The translations under genes were made by a program, and so were the position numbers. Below, in pieces: positions 27,978 to 35,408 of a DNA stretch of 64,000 nt (positions are counted from its first letter, which is position 1; each line of letters starts with the position of its first letter). Under the pieces are notes generated by a model that worked only from the letters and a program-made list of their open reading frames with translations, was not told the DNA's origin and searched no databases. The DNA is from Rhodopirellula bahusiensis (lineage in GTDB: Bacteria > Planctomycetota > Planctomycetia > Pirellulales > Pirellulaceae): positions 186,001 through 250,000 of the forward strand of contig NZ_NIZW01000007.1 in the NCBI RefSeq assembly GCF_002727185.1, given 5' to 3'.

Positions 27978-28835
27978 ATGACCCAAGCCATCTACATCAA
28001 CGGTGAATACTTCTCTCGCGAAGACGCCAAGATCAGCGTCTACGATCATGGGCTGCTGTACGGTGACGGCGTGTTCGAAGGCATGCGAATTTACTCGGGC
28101 AAAGTCTTCGCACTCGAAGATCACATGACGCGGCTCTACGAGAGTGCTCGTGCAATCATGCTGGACATCCCGATCAAGATCGATGCGTTGACGACGGCGG
28201 TCAACGAAACTGTTGCCAAAAATGGATTGACGGAAGGCTACATCCGCTTGGTCGTCACCCGCGGCGGGAACCAATTGGGGCTCAACCCGTTCGCTTGCGA
28301 GGATCCTCAAGTGATCATCATCGCGGACACGATTTCGTTGTATCCCGAGAAGTTCTACACCGAAGGTTTGGATCTGATCACCGCATCCACGATCCGCAAT
28401 CACCCGGCCGCACTTAGCCCCCGCGTGAAGTCGCTGAACTATCTCAACAATATCATGGCCAAGATCGAAGCGATCCGGGCCGGGTGCATTGAAGCGGTGA
28501 TGTTGAACACCAAAGGCGAAGTCGCCGAGTGCACCGGCGACAACATTTTTATCGTTCGTGGCGACCGCTTGATCACGCCACCCATCGACGCGGGAATTTT
28601 GGAAGGCATCACCCGCAACACAGTGATCGACCTGGCTCGCGAAAATGGGATCGAAGTGGCCGAGGAAGCCATGACGCGTCACGACATCTTCGTCGCTGAT
28701 GAATGCTTCTTGACCGGCAGCGCCGCAGAAGTCATTCCCGCGGTCAAACTCGATGGCCGAGTCATCGGCGACGGTAAACCCGGTCCAATGACCCAAAAGC
28801 TCAACGCCGCCTTCCGCAAATTTGTGGCTCGCTGA
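27978..28835 (+). CDS. ilvE: Branched-chain amino acid aminotransferase-like (class IV PLP)
   Basis: The 285-residue product has the class IV aminotransferase pattern: ISVYDHGLLYGDGVFEGMR at the start, the PLP-lysine in SPRVKSLNYLNNIMAK (K151), and the AECTGDNIFIVRG and GITRNTVIDLARENG blocks. These match IlvE, which makes leucine, isoleucine and valine from their keto acids; D-amino acid aminotransferases of the same class are the alternative. The ATG at 27978 is preceded by 80 bases from the FabI-like stop. The 3' side ends 100 bases before the REP/RAYT unit. Confidence 0.85.
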   Translation: MTQAIYINGEYFSREDAKISVYDHGLLYGDGVFEGMRIYSGKVFALEDHMTRLYESARAIMLDIPIKIDALTTAVNETVAKNGLTEGYIRLVVTRGGNQLGLNPFACEDPQVIIIADTISLYPEKFYTEGLDLITASTIRNHPAALSPRVKSLNYLNNIMAKIEAIRAGCIEAVMLNTKGEVAECTGDNIFIVRGDRLITPPIDAGILEGITRNTVIDLARENGIEVAEEAMTRHDIFVADECFLTGSAAEVIPAVKLDGRVIGDGKPGPMTQKLNAAFRKFVAR

Positions 28836-28935
28836 GGAAGTCGCTGGTCCCACCGTTCAGCTTGACGGGCACCCAACTTAACGGGCCCCCAAAGCGGATC
28901 GAGTGACTGAGCGTTGCAGGGAACGTCGTCCAAAC

Positions 28936-29003
28936 CGTAGCGGAAGTCGCCAAGACTTTCGGCCAACACCCAATCGCCGAAACTCTTGGCGAGTTCCGCT
29001 ACG
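28936..29003. repeat. REP hairpin, copy 1 (3' side of the RAYT gene)
   Basis: A 68-base imperfect palindrome with arms cgtagcggaagtcgccaag and cttggcgagttccgctacg and a short middle. It is nearly identical to copy 2 at 29638-29705 and in the same orientation, with the shared similarity starting earlier at gaacgtcg. The stop codon of the RAYT gene (28999-29001) lies inside its right arm. Confidence 0.85.
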
Positions 29004-29592
29004 TTTTCTGTGCGTACTTTGGGTCATTGCGGCGAAAACACTCGGTTCGTTTTAAAAACGAGAGAGTCCGCCAAAGGATCTCCCAACTATCCAGCTCAAA
29101 CAATCGGAGGTTGGGATAACCAGGAATCAGGCATCCGGTATAGATATAATCTGAAAATCCATCGACCGGCGCCAGCCCTTTCCGTTCGGGGTTGCGAGCG
29201 ATGTACTCCGCAACGTCTTCGATTGCCGAACACTCGCATTCTGATTCACGCAGCACATGATCATAGGGCTGCCGCTGAAACTCGAAACCAATTCGCTTCA
29301 AGCAGGAGTTCAAATCGTTTCGAACCGTCTTCATCGCGAGACGTTGGTCAGCACTTTCACTCAATCCGCACCACAACAGATGGGCATGGTCTGGCATCAA
29401 ACAGAAGATGGGGCACGCGAACTGGTAACGAAACATTGCGTGGGCGAGGACTTCACGAAACTTGTAGAAGAAACGTGGTTCCAACCAACCTGTTCGACGA
29501 CCTTCGATCGTCATCGTCCAGTGGACCCAAGCAAGCCCGCGATAGGACTCCGGATCAAGACGCTTCAGTCGCTGTTTGTGTTGCCTGTCCAT
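28999..29592 (-). CDS. REP-associated tyrosine transposase (RAYT, Y1/HUH type)
   Basis: The 197-residue product carries the HUH pair in CLMPDHAHLLW (H69 and H71) and the catalytic tyrosine in EDVAEYIARNPERKGL (Y130). WTMTIEGRRTGWLEP and PYDHVLRE are also characteristic. RAYT proteins are domesticated IS200/IS605-type enzymes that cut and join at REP hairpins. The gene is bracketed by two near-identical 68-base hairpins in the same orientation (28936-29003 and 29638-29705), a textbook REPtron layout. Its stop codon is provided by the arm of copy 1. All catalytic residues are present, so it is probably active or recently so. Confidence 0.92.
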   Translation of the reverse strand: MDRQHKQRLKRLDPESYRGLAWVHWTMTIEGRRTGWLEPRFFYKFREVLAHAMFRYQFACPIFCLMPDHAHLLWCGLSESADQRLAMKTVRNDLNSCLKRIGFEFQRQPYDHVLRESECECSAIEDVAEYIARNPERKGLAPVDGFSDYIYTGCLIPGYPNLRLFELDSWEILWRTLSFLKRTECFRRNDPKYAQKT

Positions 29593-29637
29593 CCCAAAAT
29601 TCTATCACCCCCAAACCGCAGAGAACGTCGCCAAAAC

Positions 29638-29705
29638 CGTAGCGGAAGTCGCCAAGCCTTTCGGCTAACTCCCAATCGCCGAAAGTCTTGGCGACTTCCG
29701 CTACG
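29638..29705. repeat. REP hairpin, copy 2 (5' side of the RAYT gene)
   Basis: Arms cgtagcggaagtcgccaag and cttggcgacttccgctacg pair along their full length. It is a near-copy of 28936-29003, with substitutions mainly in the middle. It lies 45 bases before the RAYT start, where the transposase leader is expected, and 10 bases from the end of the DUF1499 gene. Confidence 0.85.
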
Positions 29706-29715
29706 GTCACATCCC

Positions 29716-30240
29716 TCACTCCGCTGAAAATGCTTCGCGGAGATGTTTGAGGTTGCGAGGGTTCTGCCCCAAGTCACCTTTGCCGACGCGGGATTGGCTT
29801 TCCGCGTCGACGCGAGTGACCACTTCCCCGGTAGACGAAACCTCCTCCGTCAATTGCACGTGAACGTCGTCGACAAACCTCAGCCACCGTGTTCGACGCG
29901 TCAAATGAATGGCCTGCGTTTGATCGGCGACCGGTGCGTCAACGGAGTCGTCTGCGATCGATTCAACTTGCCAAATGGGTTCCGATTCCACCCACGTTTT
30001 CAGATCGCTCTGCACATTGGCAATTCGTTTGTGCAAACGCATCGGACGCATCTCTGGGTCCGTGGCGGAATCATCCCACTTGGCGTGATTGGTCGTCCAA
30101 TCTCGTCCCCAATCGTCGACGAGAGTCGCCACACGTGCGACAATTGCCAACGTCACGACTCCAGCGATCACTGTTCCTGTCATTGCTCTTCTCGTTCTCA
30201 TCCGCGAGCGGTCATCCCGCCCATCACTTTGAATTGTCAT
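29716..30240 (-). CDS. DUF1499 family protein
   Basis: The product has an N-terminal membrane segment (AMTGTVIAGVVTLAIVARVATL), a polar linker, and a DUF1499-like domain: IWQVESIADDSVDAPVADQTQAIHLTRRTRWLRFVDDVHVQL, then SSTGEVVTRVDAESQSRVGKGDLGQNPRNLKHL. The family is widespread and has no defined function; it is probably exposed outside the membrane. The ATG at 30240 and the ATG of rarA at 30239 overlap on opposite strands (catg), so unless starts are later (an ATG at 30201 here) there is no space between the genes. Any promoter of one would lie inside the other gene. Confidence 0.8.
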   Translation of the reverse strand: MTIQSDGRDDRSRMRTRRAMTGTVIAGVVTLAIVARVATLVDDWGRDWTTNHAKWDDSATDPEMRPMRLHKRIANVQSDLKTWVESEPIWQVESIADDSVDAPVADQTQAIHLTRRTRWLRFVDDVHVQLTEEVSSTGEVVTRVDAESQSRVGKGDLGQNPRNLKHLREAFSAE

Positions 30241-31567
30241 GTCGACCATGGACCTGTTTGCAGATCAAGAAGCTGACCACCTGTTCGCTGCTCAGCCCTT
30301 GGCCGCGCGAATGCGTCCCAAGAAGCTATCTGAGTTCGTCGGCCAACAACACATATTAGGCGAAGGGAAACTGCTCCGACGATTGATCGCCAGCGGTCGA
30401 GTCGGTTCGATTTTGTTGCACGGCCCACCGGGCACCGGCAAAACCACGCTTGCTCACCTGATCGCATCGGAGCAAAACAGCGAACTGGTCACGCTCAATG
30501 CAATCAGCAGCGGCGTCAAAGACGTTCGCGAAGTGCTGGCCAAGGCTCGCGATCGCGTCTCGGCGGGTGATCCCAGACCCTTGTTGTTCATCGATGAAAT
30601 TCATCGCTTCAACAAATCTCAGCAAGACGCTTTGCTCGCGGATGTCGAATCGGGCATCATTTCTTTGATCGGAGCCACGACTAGCAACCCTTACTTCGCA
30701 GTCAACGCAGCGTTGATCAGCCGCAGCCAACTGTTCGGGCTGGAACCGGTCTCCGTCGACGACATGCGGACACTGCTTCGGCGAGCGATCACCGACCGGG
30801 AATCCGGATTGGGTGCACAGAAGGTCAAGATCGCAGAAGACGCCATCGACTACCTCGCTGCCGCCGCGGATGGTGATGCTCGCAAAGCACTCACGGCCCT
30901 CGAAGTCGCGGTGCATAGCCATGAAGATGCATCGGTGACGATCTCACGAGAAGACGTTGCCGAATCCATGACCAGCCGCATCGCCGGCTACGATGCAACC
31001 GGCGACGATCACTACGACCTTGCCAGCGCACTCATCAAAAGCATTCGCGGCAGCGACGTCGATGCGTCGTTGTACTGGCTCGCTCGCATGCTCGAAGGCG
31101 GTGAAGACATTCGCTTCCTTTGCCGGCGACTGGTGATCCTGGCCAGCGAAGACATTGGCAATGCGGACCCGCAAGCGTTGATGATCGCGGTCAGCGCCAT
31201 GCAGGCATGTGAGATGATCGGATTGCCCGAAGCCCAACTCACGCTCAGCCAAACGGTGGCCTACTTGAGTCTCGCACCCAAGAGCAATGCAGCGACGACC
31301 GCGATCAGCGCAGCCCGCCGCGACGTTCGCGATCGCCAAGTCATCCCCGTTCCGAAAATGCTTCGCTGTGGACACTACTCCGGCGCAGAAGAACTGGGGC
31401 ACGGCGATGGATACCGATCCGCTCACAACACCGATGCCGGAGTGGCAGAGTTGGACTACTTGGGAGTCGACCGACGCTACTACGAACCCGTCGAGCGTGG
31501 TTTTGAATCGGAACTGGCATCGCGACTGCAGAAAATTCGCGAGCAACTGGGTAGAGAAACCAAGTGA
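30239..31567 (+). CDS. rarA: RarA/MgsA replication-associated recombination AAA+ ATPase
   Basis: The 442-residue product has the RarA pattern: RMRPKKLSEFVGQQHILG, Walker A GPPGTGKTT, Walker B LLFIDEIHRFNKSQQD, sensor 1 IGATTSNPYF, then the Arg finger region (SRSQLF) and the C-terminal tetramerisation domain (RREVRDRQ-like: ISAARRDVRDRQVIPVP). It is related to clamp loaders and acts at stalled forks and gaps in DNA repair. Start choices are ATG at 30239 or 30248; the latter opens with MDLFADQEADHLF. The gene is head-to-head with the DUF1499 gene. The length matches E. coli RarA (447). Confidence 0.95.
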   Translation: MSTMDLFADQEADHLFAAQPLAARMRPKKLSEFVGQQHILGEGKLLRRLIASGRVGSILLHGPPGTGKTTLAHLIASEQNSELVTLNAISSGVKDVREVLAKARDRVSAGDPRPLLFIDEIHRFNKSQQDALLADVESGIISLIGATTSNPYFAVNAALISRSQLFGLEPVSVDDMRTLLRRAITDRESGLGAQKVKIAEDAIDYLAAAADGDARKALTALEVAVHSHEDASVTISREDVAESMTSRIAGYDATGDDHYDLASALIKSIRGSDVDASLYWLARMLEGGEDIRFLCRRLVILASEDIGNADPQALMIAVSAMQACEMIGLPEAQLTLSQTVAYLSLAPKSNAATTAISAARRDVRDRQVIPVPKMLRCGHYSGAEELGHGDGYRSAHNTDAGVAELDYLGVDRRYYEPVERGFESELASRLQKIREQLGRETK

Positions 31568-31603
31568 GCCGGCCAGTTCACGTGCGGCTCAGAGCCTCGT
31601 CGA

Positions 31604-31831
31604 CTACAGCCAATCCAGCTGCGTGATTCTTCGCAGCCGATCTTCGAAATTCCCTAGCAGACCGCCGACCAAGACCCATTCATGCTGGTCCCTCAGTTCG
31701 ATCTCGCCGAACTTGTTGATCCGCAAAATGGAGTCGCCATTGACACCAGCCTCATGGAGCTGGCCCATGTCAATTTCGCCCTCGTTGATGACGTCCAGCA
31801 ACGATTTGCCGGTCAGTTCGATGAATTGCAT
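31604..31831 (-). CDS. Small unknown protein (75 residues)
   Basis: A 75-residue frame begins MQFIELTGKSLLDVINEGEI, with a second half of SILRINKFGEIELRDQHEW and WVLVGGLLGNFEDRLRRI. The composition is that of a folded cytosolic protein, rich in hydrophobic and charged residues. I do not recognise a family. It ends about 36 bases from the rarA stop, facing it, and begins about 80 bases after the end of the thioredoxin-fold lipoprotein gene. Coding looks likely because the frame is compact, without rare-residue bias. Confidence 0.6.
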   Translation of the reverse strand: MQFIELTGKSLLDVINEGEIDMGQLHEAGVNGDSILRINKFGEIELRDQHEWVLVGGLLGNFEDRLRRITQLDWL

Positions 31832-31910
31832 GGTCGCAACCTAGCAGACGGAAACAAAGACGAGTCGTTTCTCATTGCCCCACGGCGCTCGCCCGTCCGA
31901 CCAGTCTAAT

Positions 31911-33659
31911 TCAACGCAAAAGGTTTTCGACAACCGGCGTCAAATCTCGTCCAGAAAACTCGACGGCCCTCACTTTGCCTTCTTGGTCGATCACAGCCAC
32001 AAACAAAAGCGAAACCACGCCAAATCGATAGGCAACGGAGTTTGCAACGGACGCTTCCGGGTCAGTAACGCTTCGAAAACTTGGGAACGAAAGTTTGTTG
32101 CGAGACTCGAATGCGGGAACGTCTGTCGACTGAACATCCAAATTCATGCCAACAATCGCGACGTCCTCTGGATACTGACGAACGATCTCTCGAAGGTTGT
32201 CGACCACCATCAGCGACTTAGGGAAAGCGGCAGACCAAAATGGCATCAGGACAACTTTGCCACGGTAATCCTCCATCGAGAGTTCATTTCCTTCCGTGCT
32301 CAGCAGATCAGGATCGAATGTCTTGCCGATGATCTTTTCACGATTGTCGCGAGCCTGGAGTGCCGTCCGAGCCTCGCTTCCACGGTTGTCTTGCAGCGCC
32401 GCAAACTTGTCATCCAATACTTGGTAAGTCGCCTCCGCCAAATCACCGCGTCCGACCGTTTCGGCCTCCAAACTTGCACCCGCCAAGAACTGAGTCGTCA
32501 AAAGATCAGGTTGCTCATTCGCCAATGCCGTCACCGCATCTTTCCAATCTGCCGATGACACCGCGGAATCCGCAACGGCCGTGTTCTCGTTTGCTTCGGT
32601 GATGAACGTTTCCATCAACTGTTGAATACGAGCGGTCGCCTCGCTCACTTGCGGATTTGGCCCAGCGATTTGACGAGCCATCTCAGTCAGACCTGCCATT
32701 GCGTCTGGCTCGTCAGAATTCGCTTCTGCTGGTTCAACGAACTCCTGCAGAATCATCGAGCGGACACGAGACGCTTCTTCGACGTGTTCGAATTGCAACA
32801 GAGCGTCCTTCGCTTGTCCCATCACCATCAACGTCGCGGCATCCGGAGCCGAACTCGATTGCAAGAGATTGTCGATCTGCGATACCACTCGAGTCGCCGC
32901 GTCCGACTTGCCGTTTCGCAAGTCTTCGATTGCAAAACCAATCAAAACCAGCTGGCTGTCCGAGCGGACTTCGGGATCGGAATCGCTCTGCAGTTGTTCT
33001 GCCAAAGCTTGCAGACTCTCTGCTGCTTGCAAATCGCCCAACGAGGCCAAGTGTGAGAGCGATTGCAGTTCACCGCGACGGCCAATCGCTTGGTCTTTCT
33101 CCGAAGCATCCGCGTGCTCAATAAGTCGACGTGAGGCCTCACGCTTCAGCGACGCGATTCGTTTCAGCTCGCTGAACGCAGTGGTGCGGTCTTCGATTCC
33201 GGACTGACCACTCGCAATCATGCCCATCTCGATGTCGGCTTCCGAAAGGAATGTGCGGAGTTGCTGCGGTCCCAGATCGCGAGCCAGCTGTTTTCCCTGC
33301 CCGTTGGTTCGCGAGGTGACGCTCTGCGGAACGTCAATTTCAGACACATCGTTCTCTGTTTGAACGGTGGCCATGCGACTTTCGCCGTTGGCCGGAGCGG
33401 AGCCAGGCGAAACGCTCTCACCTTCGCTATCACGGACGAAAATCATCTCGTCCGTAGATGAGGCGTCGGGTTCATCGGAGTTGCCATCGATACTTTCCGA
33501 GGGGGCATCCTCAGGGGCAATGGCAGAGTCATCAGTCAATTCAGTGGAAGGCTGACGGGTACAGCCTCCGACGACATGGGTTAAAAAGGTCGCGACCACA
33601 CACACCAAAATCGCTTTTGGAAGGTGGTCGATCACAGCAGCATGGGGAGCACGAGTCAT
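31911..33659 (-). CDS. Lipoprotein with C-terminal thioredoxin-fold (TlpA-like) domain lacking the CxxC
   Basis: From the ATG at 33659 a lipobox follows a hydrophobic stretch (ILVCVVATFLTHVVGGC). A long acidic, serine-rich linker and an alpha-helical region (several 30-40 residue helices with EAERLQ-type character) precede a C-terminal thioredoxin-fold domain of about 140 residues: GKTFDPDLLSTEGNELSMEDYRGK, VVLMPFWSAAFPKSLMVVDNLREI, IVGMNLD and FRFGVVSLLFVAVIDQEGKVR. The active-site cysteines of the WCxxC type are absent; the position reads WSAAFPKS. It is therefore probably a structural or binding relative, not a disulfide enzyme. Upstream ATG at 33728 is also in frame. Confidence 0.78.
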   Translation of the reverse strand: MTRAPHAAVIDHLPKAILVCVVATFLTHVVGGCTRQPSTELTDDSAIAPEDAPSESIDGNSDEPDASSTDEMIFVRDSEGESVSPGSAPANGESRMATVQTENDVSEIDVPQSVTSRTNGQGKQLARDLGPQQLRTFLSEADIEMGMIASGQSGIEDRTTAFSELKRIASLKREASRRLIEHADASEKDQAIGRRGELQSLSHLASLGDLQAAESLQALAEQLQSDSDPEVRSDSQLVLIGFAIEDLRNGKSDAATRVVSQIDNLLQSSSAPDAATLMVMGQAKDALLQFEHVEEASRVRSMILQEFVEPAEANSDEPDAMAGLTEMARQIAGPNPQVSEATARIQQLMETFITEANENTAVADSAVSSADWKDAVTALANEQPDLLTTQFLAGASLEAETVGRGDLAEATYQVLDDKFAALQDNRGSEARTALQARDNREKIIGKTFDPDLLSTEGNELSMEDYRGKVVLMPFWSAAFPKSLMVVDNLREIVRQYPEDVAIVGMNLDVQSTDVPAFESRNKLSFPSFRSVTDPEASVANSVAYRFGVVSLLFVAVIDQEGKVRAVEFSGRDLTPVVENLLR

Positions 33660-33763
33660 CCGGCGACATCCTTGAAGAATGAAAACCAATATTCTACCGG
33701 CCAACGGGCCAGTTCGAATACCGTTCATTCAATTCTGAACGAGCCGGAAAGCCGGAACCACGA

Positions 33764-33979
33764 TCAGGCTGCGGTGTGATCGCAAGACAGGGCGTCGAGC
33801 AGATCAGCGAATCGGTCGTCTGCTTCACGACGACGACGCAAACGCTCAGCCACGCTCCAACTGCTGCGGATCTTCATGACTCGGCGAGTGATCTCAGAGT
33901 CGGATGGTGCAGTCTCATTTTGCGAAGCTGCTGAGATCATTGAGACGTTTTCGAGCGATGGCATGGTTTCGGTCAACAT
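33764..33979 (-). CDS. Small unknown protein (about 71 residues)
   Basis: The ATG at 33979 is preceded by AGGAAG at seven bases, which decides the start over the ATG at 34024. The translated product has a polar N-terminus and then a charged helical part, EITRRVMKIRSSWSVAERLRRRREADDRFADLLDAL. I recall similar short helical proteins in planctomycetes but cannot name a family. It lies about 105 bases upstream of the thioredoxin-fold lipoprotein gene on the same strand, so it may be its leader-proximal partner. Confidence 0.55.
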   Translation of the reverse strand: MLTETMPSLENVSMISAASQNETAPSDSEITRRVMKIRSSWSVAERLRRRREADDRFADLLDALSCDHTAA

Positions 33980-34261
33980 TGCGATTCTTCCTGAAACGGG
34001 GCTTTTCATTAGGCTCGGTACCACGTTGACGCCGGCACCGATTGTGATGCCTCCATCCGAGGCATTGGCGTCTGAATCGGTGGTAATGCAACCACGGTGC
34101 CAAAACTCCGAAAATCAGAAAATTCGTTCCAACTGAATCAATCGAATCGTTGTTTGCACTCAAGTTACTCCTTATTTTCCAGCAAAACAGCGGTAATTCG
34201 ATGGCTGATCGAAAGTGAGAGATCCTTGATCGATGGCAACTCATTGACCAGCAACGCTGGT

Positions 34262-34630
34262 TCAACAGACGTCTTTTTCAAAAGCTTGTAAATCTTGCCA
34301 CGTCCGATCCGGGATACGCAGCAACGAGATTGATGCGGGATCGCTGAATACTGAAAACAAGGCCCGCAGGCGATCCAGCAAGAACTCGCGCCCCTCTTCG
34401 GATGAACCGCGGCCATGGAGGTCAACGTATTGAATGGCCTGACCGTTGTCGTAGACGGTGCCATCGATTTGCCAGCCTTGCGACTGATTGGCCCAGGTGA
34501 ACGAACCATCCCATTCAAAGAACAGTCCTTCCAGTGACTCAAATCGGCTCGCGACCGTCTCCATCGAGACGTCAAAAGCCCCCCGATTAGGTCCGTACAC
34601 ATACGTCTGAAACGAAAAAGCAGCAGCCAT
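34262..34630 (-). CDS. Small unknown protein (122 residues)
   Basis: From the ATG at 34630 the product begins MAAAFSFQTYVYGPNRGAF and has a tryptophan-rich middle (FFEWDGSFTWANQSQGWQID, YDNGQAIQYVDLHG) and a helical end (EEGREFLLDRLRALFSVF, RTWQDLQAFEKDVC). The pattern resembles a small alpha/beta protein; no family is recognised. The frame is open to 34696 upstream. A second frame on the same strand (34165-34851) overlaps it but has worse composition, so this one is preferred. It is divergent from csrA, with about 280 bases between the starts. Confidence 0.6.
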   Translation of the reverse strand: MAAAFSFQTYVYGPNRGAFDVSMETVASRFESLEGLFFEWDGSFTWANQSQGWQIDGTVYDNGQAIQYVDLHGRGSSEEGREFLLDRLRALFSVFSDPASISLLRIPDRTWQDLQAFEKDVC

Positions 34631-34775
34631 GGGACACAAAATCGCAAATTGAGTGGGAAATGGATCGAAAACGCGACACTTCGTATTTGCCAGCAAAACG
34701 GCCTGTTTCGCAAGCTAACCCCCTCTACCAAGCGACGGATGCAAGATTTTTCACCGTTTGTCAACCCGGATTTCC

Positions 34776-34803
34776 TTGACCGAACCGTTTTTTGTCCTAG
34801 AGT
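34776..34803 (+). promoter_or_regulatory. Sigma-70-like promoter candidate upstream of csrA
   Basis: TTGACC and TAGAGT are separated by 16 bases, about 110 bases before the csrA start. Planctomycete promoter consensus is poorly known, so this is a weak call. Confidence 0.3.
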
Positions 34804-34912
34804 TGTTGGACCAAGGATCTCTGTCCGTACTACCTCCCACAACCTGTCCACTATTCGTCGTTGACTAGGCAGTTGTTACTAGGAGGCGGGCGGCCGCAAA
34901 AAGGAATGAGCC

Positions 34913-35125
34913 ATGTTGGTACTCTCGCGAAAGAAAAACGAAAGCATTGTCATCAACAACGATATCAAAATCGTTGTGGTGGAAATCCGTGGAGACAAAG
35001 TCCGCCTGGGCGTGGAAGCTCCTCGCGAAGTGCCAGTCCATCGTCGTGAAGTCTACGACGCGATCCAACGCAACAACGAAGCGGCTGATGCAAACGCACC
35101 AGCGGATTCCAACGACGTTTCGTAG
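34913..35125 (+). CDS. csrA: CsrA, carbon storage regulator (RNA-binding translational regulator)
   Basis: The 70-residue product starts [18 protein letters not shown] and continues with [27 protein letters not shown], the full CsrA fold including the RNA-binding GVEAP and VHRREV edges. The usual length is about 61; the additional tail ([15 protein letters not shown]) is polar. CsrA dimers bind AGGA/ANGGA motifs in mRNA leaders to block or stabilise translation. In its own leader there are two such motifs, aggagg and aaggaatg, close to the start, so it may control itself. A Shine-Dalgarno-like aggaatg sits about eight bases before the ATG. Confidence 0.95.
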   Translation: MLVLSRKKNESIVINNDIKIVVVEIRGDKVRLGVEAPREVPVHRREVYDAIQRNNEAADANAPADSNDVS

Positions 35126-35289
35126 GTCAATTCGCCACGCATTGAACGTTCGTGAAGGCACATTCTGCCTCCTGACAAGTTTTTTGTTGTCGCATTGAAA
35201 ATCCAACGCTCGTATCCCTTGACGCCTTCTTGCGATCTTGGTTTGATACTCGCCTCGTTGGCACGCCAGCTTTTGTTGGCAAACCAACC

Positions 35290-35362
35290 GGCCCCTTCGT
35301 CTAGCGGTCTAGGACATCGCCCTTTCACGGCGGTAACACGGGTTCGAGTCCCGTAGGGGTCA
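35290..35362 (+). tRNA. tRNA-Glu (anticodon TTC)
   Basis: The 73-base sequence folds as a cloverleaf: acceptor ggcccct pairs with aggggtc (one G-T), the D-arm is at tctagcggtctagga, the anticodon arm holds cctttcacgg with anticodon TTC, and the T-arm is acgggttcgagtcccgt. The discriminator base is A at 35362 and no CCA is encoded. A strong terminator follows at once. It reads UUC, decoding GAA/GAG glutamate codons. Confidence 0.95.
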
Positions 35363-35365
35363 CTG

Positions 35366-35404
35366 ATAAGCCGGCTGTCTTCCAAGACAGTCGGCTTATT
35401 TTTT
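35366..35404 (+). terminator. Rho-independent terminator of the tRNA-Glu gene
   Basis: A 16-pair stem (left 35366-35381, right 35384-35399, one G-T) is followed by a run of T. It begins four bases after the tRNA end. It also faces the end of the convergent minus-strand gene at 35409, for which its minus-strand reading starts with A-rich sequence and may serve as well. Confidence 0.9.
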
Positions 35405-35408
35405 GGAC

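Noticed and set aside
34165-34851. 228-residue minus-strand frame overlapping the 122-residue gene at 34262
   Set aside because: It shares most of its bases with a frame of better composition. Its C-terminal 30 residues after 34262 look somewhat protein-like, so a frameshift is possible, but there is no further support.
35126-35200. Terminator after csrA
   Set aside because: A weak five-base stem (aggca/tgcct) is followed by a T-run only about ten bases later; the pairing is too weak to call.
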